DNA of 61,085 nt from an uncultured Spartobacteria bacterium (GCA_937919825.1 CALFPA010000124.1:1-61085); one strand, 5' to 3'. Shown: positions 27,718 through 44,158, numbered from the stretch's first letter. Numbers and translations: made by a program. The notes: generated by a model from the letters alone, not told the origin.

Positions 27718-28947
27718 ATGTTTTTCCGACGCCTTGTTCTTAATAGTTTCGCCAAGCTCCAATCCGGCCGCATGGAGGTCCTTTTGCCCGATGGCGCGCG
27801 GGGCGTCTACGGCGGTCTCGGCTCCGGCGTCGAGGCCCGCATCGAGGTGCAGGATGAAAATTTCTTTAAGCGCTGCGTGCTCCACGGCCCGATCGGTTTT
27901 GCGGAAGCCTACATTGCGGGCGAGTGGGCCACGCCCGATCTCGTTAAAGTCATCGCGTGGTTCATTCTCAATTCCGATGAGGCCGAGGCCCTGCAAACCC
28001 GGACCCGGCGCGGCACCGGAGCTTTCAATCTGCTGAATTTCGCCAACCGCCTCCTGCACCTCCGCCGACCAAACAGCCGCCGGATGAGCCGCGAGAACAT
28101 TCGCGAGCACTACGACCTCAGCAACGATTTCTTCCAACTCTGGCTCGACCCGACGATGACCTACTCGAGCGCGTATTTCGAACGCGCCGACGAGCCGCTC
28201 GAAGCCGCCCAGATCCGCAAATACGACAAGCTCTGCCGCCGCCTCCACATCGCCCCGACCGACAGCGTGCTCGAGATCGGCTCCGGCTGGGGCGGCTTCA
28301 GCATGCACGCCGCGAAGACCTATGGTTGCCGCGTCACCACCGTCACCATCTCGCAACAGCAATTCGACGAAGCCTCACGCCGCATCCAAGCCGCCGGGCT
28401 CGGCGAAAAAATCCAAATCCTCCTCTGCGACTATCGCGACCTGCGCGGGCAGTTCGACAAAATCGCCTCGATCGAAATGCTCGAAGCCGTCGGCGACAAA
28501 TATGTGGATGGCTATTTCGCAAAGATCGACCAACTCCTCGCCCCGCGCGGCCTAGCCGGCCTCCAGGCGATTCTCTGCCCCGACAACCAATACCCCATCC
28601 TCCGCGACGGCGTGGATTTCATCCAAAAGCACATCTTCCCCGGCTCGCTCCTCATGTGCAACGCCCGCATCGCCCAAGCCCTCCGCGCCTGCGGCGACCT
28701 AAATCTTTTCGACTACGAGGACATGGCGCCGCACTACGCGCTCACGCTCCAACGCTGGCGCGAGACTTTTGAGGAAAAACTCGACGCCGTCCGCGCGCTC
28801 GGGTTCGACGAGGTTTTCCTCCGCAAATGGCGCTACTACCTCGCCTACTGCGAAGCCGCCTTCGGCACCCGCCACATCACGGTCGCCCAATTCGTCCTCT
28901 CCCGCCCCGACAACCTCGTGATCCCCTCGGCGATATACTCAATCTAG
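27718..28947 (+). CDS. cfa: Cyclopropane-fatty-acyl-phospholipid synthase family methyltransferase
   Basis: 409 residues. Uses S-adenosylmethionine to add a methylene bridge to unsaturated acyl chains of membrane lipids. The SAM motif VLEIGSGWGGFSMHAA, the REHYDLSNDFFQLWLD and TYSSAYFE segments and the FIQKHIFPGS and WRYYLAYCEAAF motifs are all present. Length matches the full CFA synthase with its N-terminal lipid-binding part. Stand-alone gene. Confidence 0.92.
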   Translation: MFFRRLVLNSFAKLQSGRMEVLLPDGARGVYGGLGSGVEARIEVQDENFFKRCVLHGPIGFAEAYIAGEWATPDLVKVIAWFILNSDEAEALQTRTRRGTGAFNLLNFANRLLHLRRPNSRRMSRENIREHYDLSNDFFQLWLDPTMTYSSAYFERADEPLEAAQIRKYDKLCRRLHIAPTDSVLEIGSGWGGFSMHAAKTYGCRVTTVTISQQQFDEASRRIQAAGLGEKIQILLCDYRDLRGQFDKIASIEMLEAVGDKYVDGYFAKIDQLLAPRGLAGLQAILCPDNQYPILRDGVDFIQKHIFPGSLLMCNARIAQALRACGDLNLFDYEDMAPHYALTLQRWRETFEEKLDAVRALGFDEVFLRKWRYYLAYCEAAFGTRHITVAQFVLSRPDNLVIPSAIYSI

Positions 28948-29064
28948 CCCGAGCTCCGGAGTTTCAAAAGTCGTTCCCACGCCCCGCAATAGCTTTCTTC
29001 GGCGCTCCATGGCCCTTTTCGAAAAAACAAAGCATCCTTTGCAAGCAACTGAAAAAAAGGGAAA

Positions 29065-29147
29065 TGGGCAGAACTGGATTCGAACCAGTGAAGGCGTAAG
29101 CCAGCGGATTTACAGTCCGCCCCGTTTGGCCACTTCGGTATCTACCC
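29065..29147 (-). tRNA. tRNA-Tyr (anticodon GUA)
   Basis: 83-nt class II tRNA. Acceptor arms GGGTAGA (29141-29147) and TCTGCCC (29066-29072) pair with one G-T; the anticodon stem-loop CGGACTGTAAATCCG has GTA read from 29111-29113. A long variable arm and the T-loop GGTTCGAATCC follow. The discriminator is A at 29065 and CCA is not encoded. It lies 18 bp downstream of the cyclophilin gene. Confidence 0.95.
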
Positions 29148-29165
29148 TTGGGTGCTTCGCGACGG

Positions 29166-29771
29166 CTACCGCTGGACGGCGGCTTGGTCGCGAGGGGTGA
29201 GGACTATGGATTTGATGCGAATTTTGGGCAAGGGAAAATCGTCACTGTTTGTGGGGGCCTTGCTGATTTCTTCCAAAACATCCAAGCCTTCGAGCACAGT
29301 GCCGAAGACGGTGTATTGGCCGTCGAGCTTGGGCATGGGTGCGAGGCAGACATAGAACTGGCTGCCGTTCGAGTTTTTGGCGGGGTTGATTTTGTCGGGA
29401 AGGCGGGCCATGGCGATGGAGCCTTTGGCGTGCTTGAGACGGATCTCGGCGGGGAGAGTCCAACCCGGACCACCAGTGCCAGTTTTGTCACCTTGCCCCC
29501 AGCGGCTGGCGGGATCGCCGGTTTGGACAAGCGTTCCGGGAAAGGCGCGGTGGAATCGGAGGCCGTTGTAGAATTTTTTTTGGATGAGTTTTTTGAAGTT
29601 CTCGACGGTGTAGGGAGCGGAGTCGTCGTGGAGGCCGATGATGACTTGGCGGGGTAGCTTTTCCTTGGGGAATTGGATTTGGACGACGGCGACTTCGGGG
29701 CCGAGATTAGCGGCGCGGGCGGGGATGGCGGCGAGAAGCGCGAGGAAAAGGGCGGTGGCGAGTGTTTTCAT
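29166..29771 (-). CDS. Exported cyclophilin-type peptidyl-prolyl isomerase
   Basis: 201 residues with a signal peptide (MKTLATALFLALLAAIPARA). Cyclophilin motifs are present: PYTVENFKKLI, FHRAFPGTLVQTGDP with the catalytic-type Arg, GSQFYVCLAPMPKLDGQYTVFG and the closing GLDVLEEI. Acts on folding of envelope proteins, by family. Its start overlaps the ygfZ stop (ATGA), so it is the distal gene of the ygfZ group. Confidence 0.9.
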   Translation of the reverse strand: MKTLATALFLALLAAIPARAANLGPEVAVVQIQFPKEKLPRQVIIGLHDDSAPYTVENFKKLIQKKFYNGLRFHRAFPGTLVQTGDPASRWGQGDKTGTGGPGWTLPAEIRLKHAKGSIAMARLPDKINPAKNSNGSQFYVCLAPMPKLDGQYTVFGTVLEGLDVLEEISKAPTNSDDFPLPKIRIKSIVLTPRDQAAVQR

Positions 29772-30706
29772 AAAATGGGAAATTCTCGGCGTTCGACTTC
29801 GCCTAGCGTGCAGCCGGTTTCATCGGCGACTTCGAAGCGCGGGAGGCTTTCGAACTGTCGCTTGAGATATCCGAGGGCGGCGGTTTGCGCCATGTCAAAA
29901 TGGCGGGCGTGGCTGGTCAGCGCGCCGGCGGCGGTGGCGGGGTCGCCGGGGAGACGCAGAAAAAGAGGGACGCCGGAAGGGAGTTCGAGGGAGCCAAAAA
30001 AACCATGGAGGCGTTTGTTCACTCGGCCGACGCTCTTGAGGCGCGAGACGGTTTCCTGGCCGACATAGCAGCCTTTGTCGAAATCGACGGCGCTCTCTTC
30101 GAGTCGGGCTTCCTGCGGAAGGGTGTCTTCGGAGAGTTCGCGTCCCCAGATCGGCACGCCGTGAAGGATGCGGAGGAGTTCGATTTCCTCGGGAGAAAAC
30201 TCGCGGAGATCGGTGGGTTTTTCTTGGGAATCGATGCCGAAGAGGCCGAGGCGTTCGATGGTTAATGCGGGGTTCGCAGGATTAAGAGAGTCGCTCCGGC
30301 CCTGACAAGCAGGGCCCTCCTGGGCGTTTGGTTGTGCAGGAGCGATGAGGTGGCAGAGCGGTTGTGGCAGAGGGATTGGGAGGAGTTCGACATCGTCGGC
30401 GATGATGTATCGCTCGAGGCGGGCTTGGATATTTTCTGCAAGGGCGGCGGGGCCTTCGACCACGAGCGAATCGTTAGACCGCCAGACTTGGAGGAGGGCG
30501 CAGAGTTTTCCCTTGGCATTGAGAAGGCAGGCGGGGCGGGCTTTTCCGGGCGTGAGGCGGGAGATGTCGATGCTGAGTTGGCCGTTCAAGTAGCGAACGG
30601 CATCGGGGCCCCGGAGTGCGAAACGAACGCGGTCGGTGACTTGGAAGTAGCCGGAAAGCGGGGCGGTGGACGACACGGAGGTCGTCCCTCCAGGGGAGGC
30701 GTTCAT
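29768..30706 (-). CDS. ygfZ: YgfZ/GcvT-like folate-binding protein
   Basis: 312 residues. YgfZ supports Fe-S cluster enzymes and tRNA modification using folate. The signature KGCYVGQETVSR is present (about residues 210-221) along with RFALRGPDAVRYLNGQLS near the start and LLNAKGKL. In the middle (about residues 124-137) a stretch AQEGPACQGRSD is coded by a copy of a genomic hairpin repeat at 30291-30325, an in-frame insertion. Overlaps both neighbours by ATGA. Confidence 0.9.
   Translation of the reverse strand: MNASPGGTTSVSSTAPLSGYFQVTDRVRFALRGPDAVRYLNGQLSIDISRLTPGKARPACLLNAKGKLCALLQVWRSNDSLVVEGPAALAENIQARLERYIIADDVELLPIPLPQPLCHLIAPAQPNAQEGPACQGRSDSLNPANPALTIERLGLFGIDSQEKPTDLREFSPEEIELLRILHGVPIWGRELSEDTLPQEARLEESAVDFDKGCYVGQETVSRLKSVGRVNKRLHGFFGSLELPSGVPLFLRLPGDPATAAGALTSHARHFDMAQTAALGYLKRQFESLPRFEVADETGCTLGEVERREFPIL
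30291..30325 (-). repeat. Hairpin repeat copy inserted in frame in ygfZ
   Basis: On the minus strand this reads CAGGAGGGCCCTGCTTGTCA and onward to GGGCCGGAGCG; GGCCCTG-CTTGT-CAGGGCC forms a 7-bp hairpin. It matches the two copies at 58270-58352 (GGCTCTG-CTTGT-CAGAGCC in one), with paired changes in the stem. It is translated as AQEGPACQGRSD in YgfZ. Confidence 0.7.
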
Positions 30707-31677
30707 TTTTTCCAGCCCAGGAGGCCCCAGAGATTCGAGAGTCGGCGCGGAGCGAGGGCGACTTCCACTTCATCGACTGGTTCGGCTTCCGGGGCGGGTT
30801 CGGAGTTTTGCGGATTGCGACCAGTGTAGCCGTAGAAGCGCGACAAGACGGAGAAATCCTCTTCGCCCCATCCGCGCTGGAGACCAGCCATGGCCATGCC
30901 GGCGAAGGCCGAGGCGGTGGGAAGTTCGACATCCTTGTCCTCTGCCATGGCGAGGGCGATTTGGATGTCTTTGAACATATTCTTGAGTGAAAAGCGTGCC
31001 TCGAAATCGCCTCTGAGAATTTCGGGGAGTTTCATGTCGATGACGCCGGATCGGGCGGCGTTATTTTCCAGAGCGAGTTGGAGTTTGGAGAGGTCCACCT
31101 CGTGCCGGTCGAGAAGCGCGAGGGCTTCCGTGAGAGCGGCGATCTGCGTGGCGGAGATGACATTCGTGGCGACCTTCATGGCCGAGGCATGGCCGATGGC
31201 GCCGATGTGGAGTATTTGCTTCGCAGCGACCTCAAGAACTGGACGAACGGACTGTAAGACCTCCTCGTCACCGCCGATGTAATAAATCAACTCCCCTCGC
31301 CCGGCGGCGTCGCGACTTCCGGTGAAAGGGGCATCGAGAAAAGAGGCTTGGCGGTCTTTAACGATCTCTGCGGCCTCGAGAGTTTCGGCGGGCGAAACGG
31401 TGGCGTGGTTGATGACCACATGGGCCGGCGTGAGGGCCGGGGCCATGTTGCGGACCACGGAAAGCAGTGCCTCGCCATTGGAGACAAAAATCTGAATGAA
31501 TCTCGAAGCCTCCGCGACCTCGGCCGGGGAGCTCAGGAAATTCGGCTCCGGCCGCACGGTGCGGTTCCAGAGCCAAACGGGGTAGCCCGCGCGGCGGAGA
31601 TTCGAAACGACGCGCGAACCGATGATTCCCAACCCGATGACGCCGACGGCCGAGTTTACAGGCTTTTCGGCGGTCAT
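30703..31677 (-). CDS. NAD(P)-dependent beta-hydroxyacid dehydrogenase family protein
   Basis: 324 residues, 3-hydroxyisobutyrate dehydrogenase/GLYR1-like. The nucleotide fold GVIGLGIIGSRVVSNLRRAG is at the N-terminus, the substrate loop GSRDAAGRGEL and the catalytic Lys (KVATNVISATQIAAL) in the second domain. Its substrate is unknown. Some members reduce succinic semialdehyde or glyoxylate. Six bp after the SurA-like gene and ATGA-overlapping ygfZ, so cotranscribed with them. A C-terminal tail rich in acidic residues is poorly conserved. Confidence 0.85.
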   Translation of the reverse strand: MTAEKPVNSAVGVIGLGIIGSRVVSNLRRAGYPVWLWNRTVRPEPNFLSSPAEVAEASRFIQIFVSNGEALLSVVRNMAPALTPAHVVINHATVSPAETLEAAEIVKDRQASFLDAPFTGSRDAAGRGELIYYIGGDEEVLQSVRPVLEVAAKQILHIGAIGHASAMKVATNVISATQIAALTEALALLDRHEVDLSKLQLALENNAARSGVIDMKLPEILRGDFEARFSLKNMFKDIQIALAMAEDKDVELPTASAFAGMAMAGLQRGWGEEDFSVLSRFYGYTGRNPQNSEPAPEAEPVDEVEVALAPRRLSNLWGLLGWKK

Positions 31678-31683
31678 TCGGGA

Positions 31684-32880
31684 TTAGTTCGAGGCGGGCT
31701 GAGAGGGGGCTGCTGGAGCGGGCGCAGCGGGATCAACCGCTGGCAAGAAAGTCTGAACTTTCGCCGAATCCTTGAGGTCCTTCATCACCTTCTGCACCGC
31801 TTCGCGCTGGCGCATGGATTTGAGGTAGGAGGTGATTTGGTTATTCACTTCCTGGAAGGGCACGGTGCCGGCGGCTTTCTTGTCGGTGACTTTGATCACA
31901 TGCCAGCCGAACTGGGTTTTTACGGGCTCGCTGATGTCATTGAGATTTGCGGCGAAGGCGGCGTTGGCGAATTCGGGCACCATGCGGTCTTTCGGGAAAA
32001 ATCCGAGGTCTCCACCGGATTCCTTGGCACCGGGCTCCTCGGAAAGTTCCTTGGCGAGCGTGGTGAAATCCTCGCCTCCCTTGGCGCGGGCGGCAGCTTT
32101 TTGGGCAGCCTCTTCTTTCTGCTTCACAACATCGGGCGCGGCATCGGCATCCACCATGAAAAGGATGTGGCTGGCTTTGACGGTCTCGGGCTGCTCGAAC
32201 TCCTTGAGGTTCGATTCGTAGAAAGACTTCGCATCGGCGTCGCTGACTTCGGGAGTCTTGACCTGGGATTCCATCCAGCGGCGGATTTTCAGTTCTTCGC
32301 TCACATCACTTTGAAGTTTTTCGGGAGTCATTCCGGCCTGCTTCATCTGGGTGTCGAAGATGGCTTCGTCGGGGAATTGGGATTTGAATTTTTTGATCTC
32401 GGCCTCGACATCCTCGTTCGTGATTTCCTCTTTCGAGGCGGCGTCGAGAAGGAGCTGGCGGTCGATCAAGTCATTCAACAGCTGGATGTAGCCTCCGATT
32501 TGTTGGGCGGAGGAGAGATCAGCAACATTCATGCCGGAGGATTGCACGGCGGCGTTGAAGATGTCTTGGAGCTGGATGCGGGTGATGTCCTTGCCGTTGA
32601 CGGTCGCGACGACCTCGGGAAGTTCGATCGGCTTGGCTACGGCGGCGGGTTTTTGCTCGGCGGCGGGCTCCTCAGCGGAGGGAGCGGCTGGCGTGGTTTC
32701 CGCCGGAGCTGGCGCGGCTTCCGCCGGAGCTGGCGCGGCTTGGGCAGGCGCCTCGGCGGCTGGGGCGGCTTCAGGCTTGGGGGCGGTTTCGGCGGGAGCT
32801 GGTGGTTTGCAGGCCGGGAGCGCCAGGAGGCCTGTGGCAATAGCGGTGGCAAGTGTGGCGCGGGTCGTTGGGAATTTCAT
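31684..32880 (-). CDS. SurA/PrsA-like parvulin peptidyl-prolyl isomerase, lipoprotein
   Basis: 398 residues. A lipoprotein signal ends in LPAC (Cys24). A long Ala/Pro/Glu-rich linker (about residues 25-85) leads to a SurA-type N-terminal chaperone domain and one parvulin domain (about 235-345) with KASHILFMVD, GGDLGFFPKDRMVPEFANAAF and FGWHVIKVTD. Tether in the periplasm or outer membrane is inferred. The linker DNA holds short tandem GCN-type repeats. Upstream of the dehydrogenase and ygfZ, same direction. Confidence 0.88.
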   Translation of the reverse strand: MKFPTTRATLATAIATGLLALPACKPPAPAETAPKPEAAPAAEAPAQAAPAPAEAAPAPAETTPAAPSAEEPAAEQKPAAVAKPIELPEVVATVNGKDITRIQLQDIFNAAVQSSGMNVADLSSAQQIGGYIQLLNDLIDRQLLLDAASKEEITNEDVEAEIKKFKSQFPDEAIFDTQMKQAGMTPEKLQSDVSEELKIRRWMESQVKTPEVSDADAKSFYESNLKEFEQPETVKASHILFMVDADAAPDVVKQKEEAAQKAAARAKGGEDFTTLAKELSEEPGAKESGGDLGFFPKDRMVPEFANAAFAANLNDISEPVKTQFGWHVIKVTDKKAAGTVPFQEVNNQITSYLKSMRQREAVQKVMKDLKDSAKVQTFLPAVDPAAPAPAAPSQPASN

Positions 32881-33052
32881 ATTTGGAATGGAATTGAGTC
32901 GGTTGTCATCTCACGGCTGGTGGTCAAATGCCACTTTTTTCTGTTCGAGGCTGGGTGGGGTTTTGACCGTAAAAAATCAGGCTGGACGGCAAAAATCGTC
33001 ATTGGGCGTTATCGAAACACGTTCCGTGTTCCGCTACCGGCGAAAGAGGAAA

Positions 33053-34663
<1,611 letters not shown>

Positions 34664-34690
34664 GGACGGAAGCCGGTTTCAGTGGGATTG

Positions 34691-34718
34691 ACCACAGAGG
34701 ACACAGAGAGCACAGAGG
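34691..34718 (+). repeat. CACAGAGG-type dispersed repeat
   Basis: The sequence ACCACAGAGGACACAGAG plus AGCACAGAGG lies between tsf and the ABC-F gene. Similar repeats occur at 60963-60982 and, inverted, 61051-61085. The 160-bp gap 34664-34823 otherwise holds nothing I recognise. Confidence 0.6.
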
Positions 34719-34823
34719 TCAAGGGAATGGCTGACCTTCAGGTGTGGTCGTTCCGAGTAATCCCGAGAAACATTTGGAGTTTGGGACGACACGGCTTTCC
34801 CCCATCCAAACGCACGGACAGCC

Positions 34824-35423
34824 TCAGGCGAGTTCTTCGCCGACGCCGTAGCGGGTGAAGCGGCGGATGATGATATTCTCGCCGAGTTCCGCGATTTTCG
34901 ACTTCACGAGGTCCTCAATGGTGACATCGGGATTCTTGATGAAGGACTGCTCAAGCAGGCAGATCGTGCTGTAGAATTTGTCGATTTTGCCGTCGACGAT
35001 TTTGTCCACAATGTTGGCGGGTTTGCCGACGACTTGGGCGGCGGCGATTTCGCGCTCTTTGGTGATGAGGGCCTCAGGGACCTGGGCACGGGTGACATAG
35101 AGCGGATGCGCGGCGGCGATGTGAAGGGTGATGTCTTTCACGAAGTCGCGGAAGTTGTCATTCTTGGCGACGAAGTCGGTTTCGCAGTTGATCTCGACGA
35201 GGACGCCGACCTTGCCCTGCATGTGGATGTAGGAGGCGATGGTTCCTTCTTTGGCAGCGCGGTCGGCTTTCTTGCCGGCACTGGCGATGCCTTTTTTGCG
35301 GAGGAATTCTTCGGCGGCGGCGAGATCGCCCCCGGTTTCGGCGAGGGCTTTTTTGCAATCCATCATTCCCGCGTTGGTTTTTTCGCGGAGTTCTTTGACG
35401 AGTGCGGCAGAGATTTCGGACAT
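34824..35423 (-). CDS. tsf: Elongation factor Ts (short form)
   Basis: 199 residues. Nucleotide exchange factor for EF-Tu. The N-terminal UBA-like domain with ALVKELREKTNAGMMDCKKAL and the core INCETDFVAKNDNFRDFV are clear. It is shorter than the E. coli form (about 280), like Thermus EF-Ts, with a single core subdomain. 26 bp after rpsB, same direction. Confidence 0.96.
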   Translation of the reverse strand: MSEISAALVKELREKTNAGMMDCKKALAETGGDLAAAEEFLRKKGIASAGKKADRAAKEGTIASYIHMQGKVGVLVEINCETDFVAKNDNFRDFVKDITLHIAAAHPLYVTRAQVPEALITKEREIAAAQVVGKPANIVDKIVDGKIDKFYSTICLLEQSFIKNPDVTIEDLVKSKIAELGENIIIRRFTRYGVGEELA

Positions 35424-35449
35424 GGTGGTAATCGGACGGAGCGGGTGTG

Positions 35450-36199
35450 TTACTCGGAGACGGCAGCGAGTTCGGGGGCGCGGGATTTGCCGCGGGTGCC
35501 TTTGGCCTCCATGATCGACTCGACGAGTTTGCCGAGGATCACGCGGATCGATCGGATGGCGTCGTCGTTGCCGGCGATGGGGTAATTGATTTTGTCGGGG
35601 TTGCAGTTGGTATCCACGATGGCGATGATCGGGATGCCGAGGCGGTTGGCTTCGGCGACGGCAATTTCCTCGCGGACGGTGTCGATGACGATCATCGCGG
35701 CGGGGAGTTTATCCATCTCGACGATACCGCCGAGATTATGGAGTAGCTTGACCCCTTCACGACGGATGCTCGAGGCCTCGGCTTTATTGATCTTGGCGAA
35801 GGCGGGGGATTTTTCGAGGGCCTGGATTTCCTTGAGACGGCCGACGCTGCGACGGATCGTGGTGAGGTTTGTGAGGGTGCCGCCGAGCCAGCGTTGATTC
35901 ACATAGAACTGGCCAGTGGCCTCGGCTGCCTCGCGGATTGCTTCCTGGGCCTGCTTCTTGGTGCCGACGAGAAGAATTTTGCCGCCATCTTTGACGAGGC
36001 CCTTGAGGAAGGAGGTCGCATTGTCGAGTTGATCGATCGTGAGCTCGATATCGATGATGTAGATCGAGTTTTTTTCCTCGAGGATGTAATCGCGCATTTT
36101 CGGGTTCCATCGCTTGGTCTGGTGCCCGTAATGGACGCCGGCCTCGAGGAGCTCGGTCATGAGTTCGATGTTTGGTTGGGTGGCTGTGGATTCAGACAT
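35450..36199 (-). CDS. rpsB: 30S ribosomal protein S2
   Basis: 249 residues. S2 signatures [17 protein letters not shown] and [11 protein letters not shown], then [25 protein letters not shown] and the late [14 protein letters not shown] are seen. It begins 13 bp after rpoC, so it appears to sit in the rpoBC transcript, unlike the usual placement beside frr or pyrH. Confidence 0.97.
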   Translation of the reverse strand: MSESTATQPNIELMTELLEAGVHYGHQTKRWNPKMRDYILEEKNSIYIIDIELTIDQLDNATSFLKGLVKDGGKILLVGTKKQAQEAIREAAEATGQFYVNQRWLGGTLTNLTTIRRSVGRLKEIQALEKSPAFAKINKAEASSIRREGVKLLHNLGGIVEMDKLPAAMIVIDTVREEIAVAEANRLGIPIIAIVDTNCNPDKINYPIAGNDDAIRSIRVILGKLVESIMEAKGTRGKSRAPELAAVSE

Positions 36200-36212
36200 G
36201 ATATGATTTTAA

Positions 36213-40325
<4,113 letters not shown>

Positions 40326-40360
40326 GTGTGGAATGGTTCGTCAGTTTTTGGTGGTTGGGA

Positions 40361-43300
40361 TCAGGCGAGAGCGGCTTCGGTGAGGGACGGCTGTTTGCCG
40401 CCGACGCGAACATCGAGGCCGAGGCCCTGCATTTCCTTGATGAGCACATTGAAGGACTCCGGAGTGCCGGCTTCGAGCGAGTTGTCGCCCTTGACGATGC
40501 TCTCGTAAATGCGGGTGCGGCCGGCGACATCGTCGGACTTGACCGTGAGGAGTTCTTGGAGCGTGTAGGCGGCTCCGTAGGCTTGGAGCGCCCAGACTTC
40601 CATTTCTCCGAAACGCTGGCCACCGTATTGGGCCTTGCCGCCGAGCGGTTGCTGGGTGACGAGGCTGTAGGGTCCGACAGCACGGGCGTGGATTTTGTCT
40701 GCGACCAAGTGGCCGAGCTTGAGCATGTAGATATAGCCGACAACAACATCTTGGTCGAAGGCATCCCCGGTGAGGCCGTCGTATAGCGTGGCCTTGCCGT
40801 TTTCCTTGATCCAAGTGTAGCCGTCCACTTTCCTGGCTTCTTTGAGGTATTCGCGGATTTTCGATTCGGGAATGCCGTCGAAAACCGGAGTCGCGACCTT
40901 GAAACCGAGCGCCTTGGCAGCAACGCCGAGGTGGGTTTCAAGAACCTGACCGACATTCATTCGGCTTGGCACGCCGAGCGGATTGAGAACGATGTCCACA
41001 GGTGTGCCGTCCGCGAGGTAGGGCATATCCTCTTCGGGAACGATCTTGGCGACGACGCCTTTGTTTCCGTGGCGGCCGGCCATTTTGTCACCCACGCTGA
41101 GCTTGCGCTTGCTGGCGATGTAGACTTTGACCTGCTTGATGATGCCGGGGTCGATATCGTCCCCGCTCTCGATGCGGCCGAGGTTTTGGTCGCGCTCGTT
41201 GTCGAGGTCGACAAACTTGTGTTCGAACTGGCCGATGATCTCGTGGATCTTATTGCGGATCGGGCTTGGGTCGATTTCGACATGGTTGTAAACGCCCGCG
41301 AGCTTGCGAAGGAGTTGCTTCGTGATCTTGCGGTTCGCCGGGATGATGATCTCGCCGGTCTGGGCGTTCACCACATCGAGCGGGATTTTTTCGTTGAGGA
41401 GGATGTTCGAGAGCGCGGCGGTGAGTTGCTCGTGGAGGTCTTCTTTCCGCTTCTTGTGGTCCTCACCGATCATCTTTTGCTGACGCTTTGACTCGGAAGG
41501 GGTCATTTTGGTGCGGGTGACCTCTTTTTTGGAGGAGACCTTCACATCCATAACGATGCCGTAGGTGCCGGACGGAACGGTGAGCGAGGTGTCCTTCACA
41601 TCGGCTGCCTTCTCGCCGAAGATGGCGCGCAGGAGGCGCTCTTCGGGGGCGAGTTCGGTCTCGGATTTCGGAGTAATCTTGCCGACGAGGATGTCGCCGG
41701 GTTTTACCTCTGCTCCGATGCGGATGACGCCGTCGCTGCCGAGGTTTTGGAGGGCCTCTTCGCTGACATTCGGAATATCGCGGGTGATTTCCTCAGGGCC
41801 GAGCTTGGTGTCGCGGGCGCCGATCTCGAATTCATCGATGTGGATGGAGGTGTAGATGTCCTCTTTCACCACGCGCTTGGAAATGAGGATCGCGTCCTCG
41901 AAGTTGTAGCCGTTCCAAGACATGAAGGCGACGAGCACATTGCGGCCGAGGGCGAGTTCGCCTTTTTCGGTGTTTGGTCCGTCGGCGATGACATCGCCCT
42001 TCTTGATCGATTGTCCTTTTTTGACGATCGGCTTTTGGTTGATGCAAGTGCTGGCGTTTGAGCGCATGAACTTGCGGAGTTCGTAAACGAACACTCCATT
42101 TTCCGGATCGTGCTTGATTTTCTTTTTGCCTTCCGGAAGCGCGCCGTCCTTGGTGATGACGATCTGATTTGCGGTGACCGAGGCAACCTTGCCAGCGGAT
42201 TCGGAGCAAATGACAGCGCGCGAGTCGCGGGCGACGCGGCCTTCGATTCCGGTGCCGACGATCGGCGAGTCGGAGGTGAGGAGCGGAACGCCTTGGCGTT
42301 GCATGTTCGAGCCCATGAGCGCGCGGTTGGCGTCGTCATGCTCGAGGAACGGAATCAAGCCAGCGGCCACAGAGACGAGCTGCTTCGGCGAGACATCCAT
42401 GTATTGAACTTGGGATGGCTCGACTTCCAAGAAGTCGCCGCGATAGCGGGTGGAAACCTTCTCACCGGTGAGGTTGCCTTTGGCATCCACCGTGGAGTTC
42501 GCCTGCGCGATGTAGAAGTTTTCGTCGCGGTCGCCGCTGAGGTATTCCACCTCATCTTGAACGCGGCCCTTCGCCACCTTGCGGTAAGGGGTTTCGATGA
42601 AGCCGAAATCATTGATCCGGGCGAAAGTGCTGAGCGAGCTGATGAGGCCGATGTTCGGGCCTTCGGGCGTCTCGATCGGGCAAATACGGCCGTAGTGCGA
42701 AGGATGCACATCTCGAACTTCAAAGCCCGCGCGATCTCGGCTGAGGCCTCCTGGCCCGAGGGCGGAGAGGCGGCGCTTGTGGGTGAGTTCGGACAGTGGA
42801 TTCGTCTGATCCATGAACTGGCTCAGCTGCGAACGACCGAAGAAATCGCGAACGACGGCGCTGAGCGATTTGGGATTGATGAGCTTCTGCGGAGTGATCT
42901 GGTCTGTGGTGGGATCAAACAGCGTCATGCGCTCGCGGACGAGACGCTCGGTGCGGGCGAGGCCCACGCGGCACTGGTTCGCGAGAAGTTCGCCAACGGT
43001 GCGGACGCGGCGGCTGCCGAGATGGTCGATGTCATCGGTCACACCATCACCCGCACGGAGGCGGACGAGATATTTCATCGCAGCGACGAAATCCTCCTTG
43101 GTGAGCGTGCGCTCCTCCTCGGAGACCTTGAGATCGAGTTTTTGGTTGATCTTGTGACGACCGACGCGGCCGAGATCGTAACGCTTGGCGTCGAAGAACA
43201 GGCGCTTGAGCATGCTGCGCGAGTTTTGAACGGTTGGTGGATCGCCGGGGCGGAGCTTGCGGTAGATGTCTTTGAGAGCCTCGTCCTCGTCGTGGGCGGG

Positions 43301-44158
43301 ATCTTTTTTGAGGGACTTGATGATGGTGTCGTCCTCTTTGGTATCCACGACCTTGACGGTCTTATGGCCGAGGCGGAGGAGTTCGCGAACGATCGCGGTG
43401 GTGAGGGGCTCGAAAGCACGGCCGACGGTGATTTCGCCGTCGCGGATGTCGGCGATCAGGACCTTCGTGGCGATCTCTTCCTCGTCGAGTTTCTCGCTGA
43501 GTTTGAGATCCTCGGTTTTGTAGAAAAGTTTAACAATTTCCTCATCCGACGGATAGCCGAGGGTGCGGAGGAAGGTGGTGGCCAAAAATTTGCGGCGGCG
43601 CTTGCGGCGGTCGAGATAGACATAGAGCAGATCGCTGGTATCGAACTGCACCTCGATCCAAGAACCGCGGTCGGGAATGATGCGGAAGCCGTGGAGGACT
43701 TTGCCATTTGTGTGAATCGAGGTCTCGAAGCAAATGCCGGGTGAGCGGTGGAGCTGGGAAACGACGACGCGCTCGGCGCCGTTGATCACAAAAGTGCCCT
43801 GTGGAGTCATGAGCGGAAGTTCGCCCATGTAGACTTTTTCCTCCTTGGTGCTGCGTTCATCCTTGTAGCGGAAGGTCACATAAAGCGAGGCGCTGAAGGT
43901 CTGGCCTTCGCGCTGGGATTCGAGCGCGGACATTTTGGGTTCGCCGAGCTCGTAGCTGACGAAGTCGAGGGAGGATTTGTCCTCGAAACCATGGATCGGG
44001 AAAAATTCGCGGAAAACGGCCTGAATGCCGACATTCCGGCGCTTACTAACCGGAACATCCCTTTGGAAAAACTCGTCGTAGGAATTAATCTGGAGCTCGA
44101 TGAGGTTGGGTGGCTCGATGGCCTCTTTCAATTTACCGAATTGGATGCGTTCAGACAT
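40361..44158 (-). CDS. rpoB: DNA-directed RNA polymerase subunit beta
   Basis: 1265 residues. The rifampicin-region segment [18 protein letters not shown] (with [20 protein letters not shown] after it), [12 protein letters not shown], and the late [18 protein letters not shown] and [19 protein letters not shown] are seen. Gap of 258 bp to rplL holds a dyad at 44371-44396 but no other recognisable element. Confidence 0.98.
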   Translation of the reverse strand: MSERIQFGKLKEAIEPPNLIELQINSYDEFFQRDVPVSKRRNVGIQAVFREFFPIHGFEDKSSLDFVSYELGEPKMSALESQREGQTFSASLYVTFRYKDERSTKEEKVYMGELPLMTPQGTFVINGAERVVVSQLHRSPGICFETSIHTNGKVLHGFRIIPDRGSWIEVQFDTSDLLYVYLDRRKRRRKFLATTFLRTLGYPSDEEIVKLFYKTEDLKLSEKLDEEEIATKVLIADIRDGEITVGRAFEPLTTAIVRELLRLGHKTVKVVDTKEDDTIIKSLKKDPAHDEDEALKDIYRKLRPGDPPTVQNSRSMLKRLFFDAKRYDLGRVGRHKINQKLDLKVSEEERTLTKEDFVAAMKYLVRLRAGDGVTDDIDHLGSRRVRTVGELLANQCRVGLARTERLVRERMTLFDPTTDQITPQKLINPKSLSAVVRDFFGRSQLSQFMDQTNPLSELTHKRRLSALGPGGLSRDRAGFEVRDVHPSHYGRICPIETPEGPNIGLISSLSTFARINDFGFIETPYRKVAKGRVQDEVEYLSGDRDENFYIAQANSTVDAKGNLTGEKVSTRYRGDFLEVEPSQVQYMDVSPKQLVSVAAGLIPFLEHDDANRALMGSNMQRQGVPLLTSDSPIVGTGIEGRVARDSRAVICSESAGKVASVTANQIVITKDGALPEGKKKIKHDPENGVFVYELRKFMRSNASTCINQKPIVKKGQSIKKGDVIADGPNTEKGELALGRNVLVAFMSWNGYNFEDAILISKRVVKEDIYTSIHIDEFEIGARDTKLGPEEITRDIPNVSEEALQNLGSDGVIRIGAEVKPGDILVGKITPKSETELAPEERLLRAIFGEKAADVKDTSLTVPSGTYGIVMDVKVSSKKEVTRTKMTPSESKRQQKMIGEDHKKRKEDLHEQLTAALSNILLNEKIPLDVVNAQTGEIIIPANRKITKQLLRKLAGVYNHVEIDPSPIRNKIHEIIGQFEHKFVDLDNERDQNLGRIESGDDIDPGIIKQVKVYIASKRKLSVGDKMAGRHGNKGVVAKIVPEEDMPYLADGTPVDIVLNPLGVPSRMNVGQVLETHLGVAAKALGFKVATPVFDGIPESKIREYLKEARKVDGYTWIKENGKATLYDGLTGDAFDQDVVVGYIYMLKLGHLVADKIHARAVGPYSLVTQQPLGGKAQYGGQRFGEMEVWALQAYGAAYTLQELLTVKSDDVAGRTRIYESIVKGDNSLEAGTPESFNVLIKEMQGLGLDVRVGGKQPSLTEAALA

